Part shown: positions 21,759-30,204 of the stretch, piece after piece | Layout: every line of letters starts with the position of its first letter | Numbering within the stretch: the first letter of the stretch is position 1 | Translations under genes and position numbers: made by a program | The notes under the pieces: model-generated | Seen by the model: only the letters and a program-made list of their open reading frames with translations | What the model was told of the DNA's origin: nothing | Database searches by the model: none | NCBI GenBank assembly: GCA_903861145.1 | Contig: CAIOTH010000091.1 | Span: forward strand, 1 to 45,137 | Source of the DNA: an uncultured Bacteroidota bacterium | GTDB taxonomy: Bacteria; Bacteroidota; Bacteroidia; Chitinophagales; LD1 | DNA length: 45,137 nucleotides | Direction of reading: 5' to 3'

Positions 21759-21774
21759 TGGCATAAGTATTGTT
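21759..21774 (+). promoter_or_regulatory. Sigma-54-like promoter for htpG
   Basis: TGGCATAAGTATTGTT resembles the -24/-12 consensus TGGCACG-N4-TTGC. The GG (21760-21761) is followed after exactly 10 bases by GT (21772-21773) in place of GC. Predicted initiation near 21784 gives a leader of about 19 bases. Confidence 0.5.
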
Positions 21775-21802
21775 AAAACCATAATTCAAAATATAATAGC
21801 AC

Positions 21803-23662
21803 ATGGAAAAAGGTAATATCTCAGTTTCAACCGAAAACATTTTCCCCATTATTAAAAAGTTCTTATACAGCGAGCATGATATTTTTATGCGCGAACTGGT
21901 AAGTAATGCTGTTGATGCAACCACCAAACTGCGCAAGCTGGCGCAAATGGGCGAAGTCCCCGGCGAGCAGGGCGAATTATATGTGGAAGTAATTTTAGAT
22001 AAAGAGGCCAAAACTCTTACCATTCGCGACCGCGGTATTGGTATGACCGCCGATGAAATAAAGAAGTATATTAACACCATTGCCCTTTCGAGTGCCGAGG
22101 AGTTTATTAAAAAATTTGAGGGTACCGATAAGGCCGGCATTATCGGGCATTTTGGCCTGGGTTTTTATTCGGCATTTATGGTGGCCGACCAGGTTGAGAT
22201 TTTTACAAAAAGCTACAAACCCGAACCCGCTGTGCACTGGACCTGCACCGGCACTACCGAATTTGAACTGCACCCATTTGATAAAGCCGACCGTGGTACT
22301 GATGTGGTGCTGCACATTAACGACGAGTCGAAAGAATACCTGGAGGAGAACAAAATCAAGGAAATACTTGAGAAGTATTGCAAGTTTATACCAATCAATA
22401 TCCGCTTTGGTACCGAGGAGGTTGAACTGGAAGAAAAAGACGCTGACGGAAAGCCACTTAAGCAAACCGTGCCGCATATTATCAATAATACAACACCCGC
22501 CTACATTAAAGCACCTGCCGAACTGAAGGACGAGGACTACACTAAATTTTATAATGAACTGTATCCCTTCAGCGAGGCCCCCCTGTTTTGGATTCACGTT
22601 AATACCGATTTCCCATTCAACCTTAAAGGGATATTATACTTCCCCAAATACAAGCCAAACACCGAGCTTAACCGAAATAAAATACACTTGTATTGCAACC
22701 AGGTTTTTGTTACCGATTCGGTAGAGCAAATAGTGCCCGAATTTTTGACCCTGCTGCAAGGTGTTATTGATTCGCCCGATATTCCTTTAAATGTATCGCG
22801 CAGTTACCTGCAGGGCGACCCGAACGTTAAAAAGATATCGCAGCACATAGTAAAAAAAGTGGCCGATAAGCTGCTTGAAATTTTTAATACCGACCGCCCT
22901 TCGTTCGAGCAAAAATTGGAGAGCCTGGGGATGTTTGTAAAATATGGTATGCTAAGCGATGATAAGTTTTACAACACTGCACAAAAGTTTTGCCTGTTTA
23001 AAAACACCGAGGATAAAAGCTACACTTTTGACGAGTTGAAAGAGCACACCCAATCTCTTCAAAAAGATAAACACGGAAAACTGGTGCAACTATACACTAC
23101 CAACCCCGAAACACAACACACCTATATACACAATGCGCAAAGCTATGGGTACGAAGTATTGCAAATGGATGCTTATATCGACCAGCACTTTATTCAGTTT
23201 TTAGAAAGCAAGCATAGTGATGTAACCTTTAAGCGGGTTGATGCCGATACCTTGAATAAGCTGATTGAAAAGGAAGACGAAGCCGCATCGTTGCTAAGCA
23301 AAGAAGAAGAGGAAACATTAAAATCGCTGTTTACCGGTGTGGTTGATAATACGCATGCGCAGGTTGAGTTAAAGCCACTATCGCCGGGCGAAGTGCCTGT
23401 GCAAATTACCAAAAGCGAATTTATGCGCCGGATGAGCGACATGAGCCGCATGGGTGGCAACCAGTACGCATTTTTGGGCGATATGCCCGAGCAGATGAAT
23501 GTTGTAATAAACACCAATCACCCATCGGTAAAAAAGCTATTGGCTGAAAACAACACCGGTCATGCACGCCAGTTGTACGATTTGGCTCTATTGGCACAGG
23601 GCATGCTAAAAGGCAAAGCCCTTACCGAATTTATACATCGCAGTGTTGGCGAATTGAGCTAA
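21803..23662 (+). CDS. htpG: Molecular chaperone HtpG (Hsp90), 619 aa
   Basis: HtpG is the bacterial Hsp90, an ATP-driven cytoplasmic dimer that remodels client proteins. The N-terminal GHKL ATPase has all motifs: FLRELVSNA-type helix (IFMRELVSNAVDAT, Glu and Asn), DRGIGM, and GIIGHFGLGFYSAFMVAD. The middle domain includes the catalytic-loop region NVSRSYLQGD. The C-terminal dimerisation region ends FIHRSVGELS. The length matches the family (about 610-630). Bacteroidota versions carry an acidic stretch like EEVELEEKDADGK before the middle domain, as here. Regulation probably involves the sigma-54-like promoter and palindrome just upstream. Confidence 0.97.
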   Translation: MEKGNISVSTENIFPIIKKFLYSEHDIFMRELVSNAVDATTKLRKLAQMGEVPGEQGELYVEVILDKEAKTLTIRDRGIGMTADEIKKYINTIALSSAEEFIKKFEGTDKAGIIGHFGLGFYSAFMVADQVEIFTKSYKPEPAVHWTCTGTTEFELHPFDKADRGTDVVLHINDESKEYLEENKIKEILEKYCKFIPINIRFGTEEVELEEKDADGKPLKQTVPHIINNTTPAYIKAPAELKDEDYTKFYNELYPFSEAPLFWIHVNTDFPFNLKGILYFPKYKPNTELNRNKIHLYCNQVFVTDSVEQIVPEFLTLLQGVIDSPDIPLNVSRSYLQGDPNVKKISQHIVKKVADKLLEIFNTDRPSFEQKLESLGMFVKYGMLSDDKFYNTAQKFCLFKNTEDKSYTFDELKEHTQSLQKDKHGKLVQLYTTNPETQHTYIHNAQSYGYEVLQMDAYIDQHFIQFLESKHSDVTFKRVDADTLNKLIEKEDEAASLLSKEEEETLKSLFTGVVDNTHAQVELKPLSPGEVPVQITKSEFMRRMSDMSRMGGNQYAFLGDMPEQMNVVINTNHPSVKKLLAENNTGHARQLYDLALLAQGMLKGKALTEFIHRSVGELS

Positions 23663-23677
23663 TTGGCCTTTGTCAAT

Positions 23678-24517
23678 TTATTGACTTACCTCATTGGTAT
23701 TCACCTGTATGTTGCCCGAATTTGTGGGGCGGGTAACGGTGCTCTTTTCAAGCGTTACAGCCGTTTGAGCTAGCAACCTGCCATTAATAGATGCGCCGGT
23801 TAATAAATTAATACCGGTTTTGCCCAAAATAATGCCCTCAAAATGGCTGGTGGTGCCTAAGGTAACCGCACCGGCCGCCTGCCAAAAAATATTTTTGGCC
23901 TGTGCGCCACCGGTTAAAGTAATCCTTACTGCCGAACTTGCGTTAAGCGTGCCCGCCACCTGGAAAATCCAAACATCGTTCGGTCCACCGGCAATGGTAA
24001 CATCGGCTGGTATAATAAGTGCACTTGTCCATTTATACAAACCGGGGGTAAGCGTTCTGCCTCCAATATTGCCGGCACCCAAATTCAAATAATCGGGGTT
24101 GCTACGGCCTGCCACGTTGGTATATGCGGTTTGCATATCGCCGATGGCCGTGCCTAAGCGGCTGGCATTAATAACCCTGCACGGCAGTGGGCCTGCGGCA
24201 TCAACGCTATAAATTGTTCCAACTACTTCGGCGCAGGCTAAATGAATAGCGGCACCGGTTATAGGGCTGGTGCCAATATCGCCGGTAATGTCAGATTTGT
24301 AAACATCGGTAATGCCCGATTTTGACAGAATAGCAAAATTACCCGCCATGCCCAGGTTTACCACCGGCTGGTGAACCGTCAACAACCTTTCGGAATTTAA
24401 CAACGCACTTGAATTAGATGCCTGTGTATTTGGCCCCTTTACAATTTCCTTTTGGCAACTTACCATGGCTATGGCTAATAGTATGGCTGCAACCGGTAGT
24501 ATAATTTTGGTTTTCAT
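23678..24517 (-). CDS. Ice-binding-like (DUF3494) lipoprotein, 279 aa
   Basis: A lipobox (MVSCQ) marks a lipoprotein. Residues about 52-265 are a DUF3494 ice-binding domain: LGMAGNFAILSKSGI, SDITGDIGTSPITG, NLGAGNIGGRTLTPGLYKW, DVWIFQVAGTLN, LTGGAQAKNIFWQAAGAVTL, HFEGIILGKTGI and NGRLLAQTAVTLE all match the family. Known members form a beta-solenoid that binds ice and inhibits recrystallisation or structures surrounding ice. Membrane anchoring would place this one on the cell envelope rather than secreting it freely. Ice binding needs a flat Thr-rich face, which I could not judge, so adhesion is an alternative. The gene converges on htpG with only 15 bases between the stops. Confidence 0.9.
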   Translation of the reverse strand: MKTKIILPVAAILLAIAMVSCQKEIVKGPNTQASNSSALLNSERLLTVHQPVVNLGMAGNFAILSKSGITDVYKSDITGDIGTSPITGAAIHLACAEVVGTIYSVDAAGPLPCRVINASRLGTAIGDMQTAYTNVAGRSNPDYLNLGAGNIGGRTLTPGLYKWTSALIIPADVTIAGGPNDVWIFQVAGTLNASSAVRITLTGGAQAKNIFWQAAGAVTLGTTSHFEGIILGKTGINLLTGASINGRLLAQTAVTLEKSTVTRPTNSGNIQVNTNEVSQ

Positions 24518-24642
24518 CGTTTCTCTCTTTTAGCTGCAAACAAATTTGGCAGCCATGCAAAGATGCGACCACATATACCGCCAAGCGTTGCACAATTGCG
24601 GTTAATAGTTACATCATTTACGGTTTTATGATCTAACCGGCT

Positions 24643-24691
24643 TTGCGGAGTGGAGACCCGGCGTAAGTCTTTGCTCACGCCGAGTCCGCAA
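24643..24691. repeat. Nested palindromic repeat
   Basis: Outer arms TTGCGGA (24643-24649) and TCCGCAA (24685-24691) enclose inner arms CGGCGT (24659-24664) and ACGCCG (24677-24682). It lies between the ice-binding gene and the membrane-protein gene, on the 5' side of the first and the 3' side of the second. It looks like another dispersed palindromic family, distinct from the GTGGTTGGCG one. Confidence 0.5.
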
Positions 24692-24730
24692 CGTTAGGAA
24701 GATAGGCTCCCTGAGAAAGAAGTTAACTCT

Positions 24731-25432
24731 TCACTTATCTTTCTTCTTCCTTCTTCTTGCAATTAGCGCAAGTATAGAAGATACGCCCATTATTGGATAT
24801 GCCAATAAATATAACGGTGGCAAGTGATGCCATTTGATATATCCGGCAATACCGGCATAAATCATAAAACCGGTGGTTAATATAATGAACCCCAAAAACC
24901 ATACGGAGTCCACAAAAAAACTTTTCCGATGGGCTTGTAAATCGCCGGCATCAATCAGTTTCAGTAATTTGCTATCGAGGTCTTCGGCAAATTTTGTAAG
25001 AGTCGCTACCGGGGTAAAATTGCCATTTGCTCTAATCTCTATTTTTTCGCCATCATTCAATTCAATTTTAATCAAGGTTTGTTGATAATAGCTAATCTTA
25101 TAATCTTTAATTTCAGAAAAATTTATTGTCAGTTCATCATCCCCCTTTATCACCAATTTATCATCAAATAATTCTAGGTCTTTTTGGTCACTCAAAATAC
25201 TTTTTTTGAGCATTGGCACGATGAAACATCCTATAATAAAAATCAATAGGACTATCAATCCTGTTGCCCTGACACCGGGGTAATAAAAGCCGAGGCCAAA
25301 TACCAAAATAAATACAGGAACAAATATCATGACTAGTACCGAAAGTCGTTTCTGATTGGTAACCTGAACTGAATACACTTTTGGTGTTGTGGATTCTTTA
25401 CTTATAATGTAATTCGTGTTAGTGTCTATCAT
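24731..25432 (-). CDS. Membrane protein with PH-like domain, 233 aa, unknown function
   Basis: Four hydrophobic helices are visible: LSVLVMIFVPVFILVFGLGF, ATGLIVLLIFIIGCFIVPML, VWFLGFIILTTGFMIYAGIA and LYLLAYPIMGVSSILALIA. Between helices 2 and 3 is a soluble beta-rich part (ELFDDKLVIKGDDELTINFS and KIELNDGEKIEIRA), resembling bacterial PH domains that follow two N-terminal helices. It ends in a helix likely to pack on the membrane and a basic tail (ARRRKKKDK). The sequence is more AT-rich than its neighbours. It diverges from the P450 gene. Confidence 0.7.
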   Translation of the reverse strand: MIDTNTNYIISKESTTPKVYSVQVTNQKRLSVLVMIFVPVFILVFGLGFYYPGVRATGLIVLLIFIIGCFIVPMLKKSILSDQKDLELFDDKLVIKGDDELTINFSEIKDYKISYYQQTLIKIELNDGEKIEIRANGNFTPVATLTKFAEDLDSKLLKLIDAGDLQAHRKSFFVDSVWFLGFIILTTGFMIYAGIAGYIKWHHLPPLYLLAYPIMGVSSILALIARRRKKKDK

Positions 25433-25578
25433 TTCTGAGGTATCATTTTCACCTTAAATATAAAAATATGTTCGGGTTTAGTCTATCGTCAACTACTCTC
25501 GCGACCAATCTCCCCATTTGTATTTACATTCGCACACCAAGGCACAATATTTACAAACCCTATCCGTCTCACATCAAT

Positions 25579-26928
25579 ATGGAAACAGCAACTGCGACAC
25601 AACTTCCGCCGGGCCCAAAGGGCAACCTGGTATTCAGGCCACCGGTCGATTTACGCAACAAAACGCACCTGTTTATACAGTGGATGGCCGATAACTACGG
25701 CGATATAAGCCGCGCAAAGGCGGGCCCGTTTAGTTTTGTGTTTCTCTCAAAACCCGAGGCGATAGAGCACATGTTTCTTACCCGCGATGTTTATGTAAAA
25801 ATGAACGAGGGCAGCCAGCTTAAATATTTATTGGGCAACGGCTTGCTTACCAGCGAAGGCGAGTTTTGGTTGAAGCAGCGCCGGTTAATGCAGCCCCTGT
25901 TTCATAAGCAGCGCCTGCACGGCTTTGTGCAAAAAATTGCTGATGCCACCAATACCATGATGCACGATTGGGAAGAGCGCAACATGAGCGTGCCCGATTT
26001 TTACCGCGAAATGAACCAGCTAACACTGGACATTGTAGGCCGCACCCTGCTAAGCACCGACCTAAAGGGCGACTTTGCCAAAGTAAACCGCGCCATGACG
26101 GCTGTGCTTGAAAGCGTAAACAAAAAACGCGGACGCATATTTCGCATACCGGCGTGGGTGCCGCTTCCTTCGCAAATAAGGCTGGCGCGCAGCCGTAAGG
26201 TGTTGGAAGAAACCATTGCCGAAATTATTACCAACCGCCGTAACGACACCCGCCATTTTGATGACTTGCTCTCGATGTTGCTGGAGGTTGAAGATGCCGA
26301 CACGGCAGAGCGCATGAGCGATAAACAACTGCGCGATGAGGTACTCACCATTTTTATTGCGGGACACGAAACTACGGCCAACGCTTTGGCATTTACTTTC
26401 TACCTGTTAGCCAAACACCCCGATGTAAAAAAGCGCATGCAGCAGGAAGTAGCGCAGGTTTTAAACGGCGCCGAATTAACCTACGAGCTTTTAAACAAGC
26501 TGGAGTATACCACCATGGTTATTAAAGAATCGATGCGCCTTTACCCTCCCGCCTGGGTTACCGTGCGCGAAGCGGCAAAGGATGATGTAATTGACGGCTT
26601 TCAGATTAAGCAACTCGATAAAGTGGTTGTATCGCCATACGCCATGCAGCGCAGTAAAAAATACTGGCACCAGCCCGATACCTTCGACCCTGAGCGGTTT
26701 AATGCCGAGAATATTAAAAGCATACCGAAGTTTGCGTATTTCCCGTTTGGCGGAGGTGCCAGGCTGTGCATAGGCAACAACTTTGCCATGATGGAAATGC
26801 AAATTGTAATGGCCCTGATGTGCAACAAATTCGACTTTACACTACCTGTGGATTTTGAAGTAGAAACCCAACCCTTTATAACCTTAAGGCCTAAGGACGG
26901 AGTGCCTTTGAGGTTTGTGCGGAGGTAG
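25579..26928 (+). CDS. Cytochrome P450, 449 aa
   Basis: This is a heme monooxygenase with all class motifs: I-helix AGHETT (residues 261-266), K-helix ExxR (Glu317-Arg320, KESMRLYPP), and heme-binding loop FPFGGGARLCIGNNFAM with proximal Cys397. I chose the ATG at 25579, since the 37 residues before it in the longer frame are not P450-like and the resulting 449 aa is the usual length. No membrane anchor or fused reductase is present, so it is a soluble enzyme needing separate electron donors, none of which are nearby. It resembles fatty-acid/xenobiotic-type bacterial P450s. The substrate is unknown. Confidence 0.95.
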   Translation: METATATQLPPGPKGNLVFRPPVDLRNKTHLFIQWMADNYGDISRAKAGPFSFVFLSKPEAIEHMFLTRDVYVKMNEGSQLKYLLGNGLLTSEGEFWLKQRRLMQPLFHKQRLHGFVQKIADATNTMMHDWEERNMSVPDFYREMNQLTLDIVGRTLLSTDLKGDFAKVNRAMTAVLESVNKKRGRIFRIPAWVPLPSQIRLARSRKVLEETIAEIITNRRNDTRHFDDLLSMLLEVEDADTAERMSDKQLRDEVLTIFIAGHETTANALAFTFYLLAKHPDVKKRMQQEVAQVLNGAELTYELLNKLEYTTMVIKESMRLYPPAWVTVREAAKDDVIDGFQIKQLDKVVVSPYAMQRSKKYWHQPDTFDPERFNAENIKSIPKFAYFPFGGGARLCIGNNFAMMEMQIVMALMCNKFDFTLPVDFEVETQPFITLRPKDGVPLRFVRR

Positions 26929-26998
26929 GGCATTAGTTTGTATGGTGGTTGATACAGCCGCAACAGCGCATGAAAAAGGCTAATCGACTTTTTTTAAA

Positions 26999-27006
26999 TA
27001 TCTTTG
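26999..27006 (+). promoter_or_regulatory. -7 box TATCTTTG upstream of the MNT/HEPN pair
   Basis: TATCTTTG fits TAnnTTTG and ends eight bases before the chosen ATG at 27015. No upstream TTG at the expected spacing was seen. Confidence 0.35.
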
Positions 27007-27014
27007 TAGTTGTA

Positions 27015-27314
27015 ATGCTAACCAAAACCGAAATATTACTTTTCCTTAGTAAGAATAAGGCCTATTTGCACAAGCAATTTTGTGTTGAGAAAATAGGTTT
27101 ATTTGGTTCGTTTGCGCGTGATGAGGCAAACGAAAAAAGTGATATTGATTTTTTGGTTGAGATTGATGCTCCTTTAGAAGTTTATAAAGAAACCAAAGAA
27201 GCTCTACATAATTATCTAAAAAGTGCCTTTGGCCGAGAAGTTGATCTGGCTAATCCCAAATCTTTAAAGCCGCATTATAAAGAAAGGATTTTAAAACAAG
27301 CTCTTTATGCCTGA
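27015..27314 (+). CDS. MNT-type nucleotidyltransferase antitoxin (MntA-like), 99 aa
   Basis: The ATG at 27015 is chosen over an in-frame upstream ATG at 26949, because the family begins a few residues before GLFGSFARDEANEKSDIDFL. The minimal nucleotidyltransferase motif is intact: GSFAR (residues 31-35), Asp43 and Asp45 (DID), and a third acidic residue in REVDL (Asp77). In studied pairs such proteins add AMP units to the tyrosine of the HEPN partner and so neutralise it. The gene overlaps the HEPN gene by eight bases, supporting translational coupling. The sequence is more AT-rich than its surroundings, consistent with horizontal acquisition. Confidence 0.9.
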   Translation: MLTKTEILLFLSKNKAYLHKQFCVEKIGLFGSFARDEANEKSDIDFLVEIDAPLEVYKETKEALHNYLKSAFGREVDLANPKSLKPHYKERILKQALYA

Positions 27315-27651
27315 AGAGCGGGACAAAGCAAATATAGAGGAAGTGTTTTATGCCATTGGGCATATTGAAAAATACCTGGCAAATATTTTATCGATTGAAG
27401 ACTTGCTTGATAATACGATGGCTTATGACGCTGTAATGATGAACTTTATTTTGATTGGTGAGGCATGCAAGCGTTTAAGCGATAAATTTAAAAGTGAAAA
27501 TGCTCAAATTGATTGGGGAGGAATAAACAGCTATAGGAATTTTATTGCTCATGAGTACTTTGGTGTGGATGAAAAAATAGTTTGGCGAACAATCATGATC
27601 GAATTGCCGAAATTGAAAAAGGCCCTTCAGGACATTATAAACGGAGGTTAA
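27307..27651 (+). CDS. HEPN-domain RNase toxin (HepT/DUF86-like), 114 aa
   Basis: HEPN proteins of this type are RNases. The active motif RX4HXY is present as Arg77, His82 and Tyr84 (YRNFIAHEYF), the tyrosine being the residue that MNT partners modify. The N-terminal helices (IEEVFYAIGHIEKYLANIL) and the IGEACKRLS helix match the DUF86 group. The length is typical (about 110-115). It overlaps the antitoxin gene by eight bases in ATG...TGA order and makes a complete type VII toxin-antitoxin pair. Confidence 0.9.
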   Translation: MPEERDKANIEEVFYAIGHIEKYLANILSIEDLLDNTMAYDAVMMNFILIGEACKRLSDKFKSENAQIDWGGINSYRNFIAHEYFGVDEKIVWRTIMIELPKLKKALQDIINGG

Positions 27652-27800
27652 TTGCACACTGCGGGTGTTTGCGCTAATTGCCTTCCAATCGAATTACATA
27701 TATGTATTACGGAACCAAGAAAGAAAAACCTGCTATGAAATATCTTCGCCGCTGTCGATGTTATCACCAACATCCTTTTAATGTCCCTCTATCGCAATTT

Positions 27801-27827
27801 GTTGCCGGTGATAACGCCGGCAGCAAC
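27801..27827. repeat. Intergenic hairpin GTTGCCGG / CCGGCAGCAAC
   Basis: GTTGCCGG (27801-27808) and CCGGCAGCAAC (27817-27827) pair with one bulged base around TGATAACG. It lies between the convergent HEPN gene and the tandem SRPBCC gene. The rest of this 210-base gap holds nothing I can identify. Confidence 0.4.
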
Positions 27828-27861
27828 GGAGGCAGTAAGACCAAGGACGGCATAATTACAG

Positions 27862-28869
27862 CTACTTCTTCGCCTTACTACTTTTCTCTTTAGGTGTTGG
27901 CTGTCCTTTACCGGTGGTTATTAATTGCAGTAGGCTTTGTTGAATGTATTCGCCCCAGGCATTAGCGCAACCGCCGAAGCATTCTAGTTTTGGTATAAGG
28001 CCAATGTGCTTAAACGCTACCTGTGTTTTTTTGCCTTTGCTGCTTATTTCGAAACTTAGCTTGGTGCCGGTCCATTCGGTTTTGTTGCCTTTTAGCCAGT
28101 GCTTGTAGCAATCGGTTACCAGCCAAACAACTTTGGTATCGGACACAAACTCTACCACCTGCATGGTCATAAATGTTTCACCAAAGGTTACGGTAAATTC
28201 ATCTTTCAGCTTAAGGTTTTTACCCTTGGTATTTTCTGTCCACCAACCGGTAACATTGTTAATGGCTTTAAATGCTTGCTTAGGTGTTTGGTCTATTAAA
28301 ATGGCGGTGGTGTAATCGTTACTTTTTTTGTTACCGGGTTTGGGTTTTTCAACTACTGCACCGGGTTCGGTATCCAGCTTCCATTTTTCTACAAGCTTTG
28401 CATCAAAGCCGCTTTTTAGCTTGGCATTGGGTTGGCCTTTACCGGTGGTTACAAGCTGCTTTAAGCTTTCGGTTATATAAAAGGTCCATGCTTCGCGGCA
28501 TATATCGTAACATTCATATTGAGGCACCAGGCCGTGGTGGGTAAACTTTATTTCGGTTTTGCCACCTTTTTCTGCAATGTCAAATACCAGTTTTGTTCCC
28601 TTCCATTCGCTCTTATCTTTCGTAAATTTAAAGTAGTTGTCCAATACCAGCCAAACCACTTTTTTGTTGGGCACCAATTCAACCAGTTTCATTTTGCTTA
28701 AATGAACATCTTTATAATGGTAGAAAAACTCATCGTTCAGTTTTTCAGTATCCCCTTCAATTTCTTCCGACCACCACCTGCTGATATTAATAATGGCCTT
28801 GAAAGCTTGCGGAGGGGTTTTATCTACAACTATTGTGGCCGTATAACTTTGCGCTGTTTTTGTTTTCAT
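27862..28869 (-). CDS. Tandem SRPBCC (AHSA1-like) protein, two domains with C-x3-C motif, 335 aa
   Basis: Two homologous SRPBCC domains occupy residues about 8-150 and 185-325. Each starts 'Y.TAI..D.TP..AFKAI.N...WW', has a 'LV..VPNKKVVWLV' or 'VV..VSDTKVVWLV' strand, a 'W.GTKL.F.I...G.KT...F.H.GL' block and ends at 'TTGKGQP'. SRPBCC proteins bind hydrophobic ligands in a deep cavity. This subfamily has a conserved cysteine pair in each domain (ECYDICREAW and ECFGGCANAW), shared with 36444-36878 and 36888-37337. The linker and tail are lysine-rich. It is divergent from a GlxA-type regulator. No membrane or signal segment is seen. Confidence 0.85.
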   Translation of the reverse strand: MKTKTAQSYTATIVVDKTPPQAFKAIINISRWWSEEIEGDTEKLNDEFFYHYKDVHLSKMKLVELVPNKKVVWLVLDNYFKFTKDKSEWKGTKLVFDIAEKGGKTEIKFTHHGLVPQYECYDICREAWTFYITESLKQLVTTGKGQPNAKLKSGFDAKLVEKWKLDTEPGAVVEKPKPGNKKSNDYTTAILIDQTPKQAFKAINNVTGWWTENTKGKNLKLKDEFTVTFGETFMTMQVVEFVSDTKVVWLVTDCYKHWLKGNKTEWTGTKLSFEISSKGKKTQVAFKHIGLIPKLECFGGCANAWGEYIQQSLLQLITTGKGQPTPKEKSSKAKK

Positions 28870-28889
28870 GGTTTTGAAATTTTGTAATG

Positions 28890-28897
28890 CAAAGATA
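28890..28897 (-). promoter_or_regulatory. -7 box TATCTTTG for the tandem SRPBCC gene
   Basis: On the minus strand TATCTTTG lies 20 bases before the ATG at 28869. No TTG at the standard spacing was seen. Confidence 0.35.
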
Positions 28898-28945
28898 TTG
28901 TCTGAATACCAACTTTAAGGGGTGCAAAATAGACTATTTGACGGG

Positions 28946-28976
28946 TTGATTTAGACATACATAATTATTACCTTTG
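28946..28976 (+). promoter_or_regulatory. Promoter of the GlxA-type regulator gene, probably leaderless
   Basis: TTG (28946-28948) is followed after 20 bases by TACCTTTG (28969-28976), a full match to the Bacteroidota pattern. The ATG at 28981 lies only four bases beyond the box, so the mRNA probably starts at or next to the initiation codon. Confidence 0.55.
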
Positions 28977-28980
28977 TTGC

Positions 28981-29964
28981 ATGAAACATTTAACCATTGT
29001 AGTACCCGAGGGCGAAAACAATTTAAGCAGCATTGTAGGCGCCTACAAAATATTTACGCGCGCCAACGAGTATTGGAAGAAAAACGGGCGCAGGCAATTG
29101 TTTGATATACAGTTAGCAGGCATTTCGAAAAAGGTTGATTTTTATGAAGGCTTATTTACAGTAAAGCCGCACACCCACATTGAGGATATAGCAAAAACAA
29201 ACCTCATCATCATTCCATCGCTGAACCACAATTATGAGAAAGCGGTAAAAGAAAACCAGGTGCTAATTGATTGGATTGCCCAACAATATAAAAACGGGGC
29301 CGAAATAGCCAGTATTTGCACCGGTGCATTTTTGCTTGCCTCAGCGGGCCTGCTGAATGGGAAGAGTTGCTCAACACATTGGTCGGCAGCCGAACATTTC
29401 AGGGTAATGTTTCCTCAAGTGAATTTGCAGGCCGACCAGTTAATTACCGATGAAAACGGTATTTACACCAATGGCGGGGCGTATTCGTTTTTAAACCTGG
29501 TTATTTATTTGGTTGAGAAATATTACGACCGGCAAACGGCCATTTTTTGCGCCAAGGTTTTTCAAATTGATATTGACCGCAAAAGCCAATCGGCGTTTAC
29601 AATATTTACCGGGCAAAAATTGCATGGCGATGAAATGGTAAAAAAAGTGCAGGCGTTTATTGAAGGCAACCCACACCAAAAAATTTCGGTGGAAGATTTG
29701 TCGGCTAAATTTTCAATTGGCCGCCGCACGTTTGACCGCAGGTTTATTAAAGCCACCGGCAACACGCCGCTTGAATATTCGCAACGGGTTAAAATCGAAT
29801 CTGCCAAAAAGGCCCTTGAAAGCACCCGCAAAACGGTTAACGAAGTGATGTATGAAGTAGGATATTCGGATGTAAAAGCGTTTCGCGAAGTGTTTAGAAA
29901 AATTACGGGTATGTCGCCGTTAGAGTACAAAGGCCGGTATAACAAAGAATCGGTTTTGATTTAG
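28981..29964 (+). CDS. GlxA-family AraC transcriptional regulator with DJ-1/PfpI-like domain, 327 aa
   Basis: Residues about 1-195 form a DJ-1/PfpI-like domain: VVPEGENNLSSIVGAYKIF, LIIIPSLNHN, and a nucleophile-elbow-like ASICTGAFLLASAGLL with STHWSAAEHF after it. Residues about 220-320 form a two-helix-turn-helix AraC/XylS DNA-binding domain (SVEDLSAKFSIGRRTFDRRF and VNEVMYEVGYSDVKAFREVF, ending MSPLEYKGRY). In GlxA-type proteins the first domain senses a ligand and is usually not enzymatic. The divergent tandem SRPBCC gene is the most likely target. The promoter suggests a leaderless mRNA. Confidence 0.92.
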   Translation: MKHLTIVVPEGENNLSSIVGAYKIFTRANEYWKKNGRRQLFDIQLAGISKKVDFYEGLFTVKPHTHIEDIAKTNLIIIPSLNHNYEKAVKENQVLIDWIAQQYKNGAEIASICTGAFLLASAGLLNGKSCSTHWSAAEHFRVMFPQVNLQADQLITDENGIYTNGGAYSFLNLVIYLVEKYYDRQTAIFCAKVFQIDIDRKSQSAFTIFTGQKLHGDEMVKKVQAFIEGNPHQKISVEDLSAKFSIGRRTFDRRFIKATGNTPLEYSQRVKIESAKKALESTRKTVNEVMYEVGYSDVKAFREVFRKITGMSPLEYKGRYNKESVLI

Positions 29965-30204
29965 TTAAGCCCCACTGTGGGCTCCGGATTACCACAAGCA
30001 TCGAAAATAGAAATTAACAAGCATTTGTTATATATTGCAACAGGCTTAGCTGCTCCAAAACTTGTAACACCCTGAGGGGCAATAAGTCAGATTTTTATAT
30101 ACTTTTGATTCCCACAGACGTAGTCGCATTTTTAATGCAATTAAACTGCCCCCAAACTACCTCCCGTTTTTTAGAATTTAATATTTTTTTATAATCTGAT
30201 TTTT

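Noticed and set aside
27678-27893. 71-codon frame between the HEPN gene and the tandem SRPBCC gene
   Set aside because: It crosses an intergenic hairpin and runs into the 3' end of the opposite gene. Low-complexity end and no family signal.
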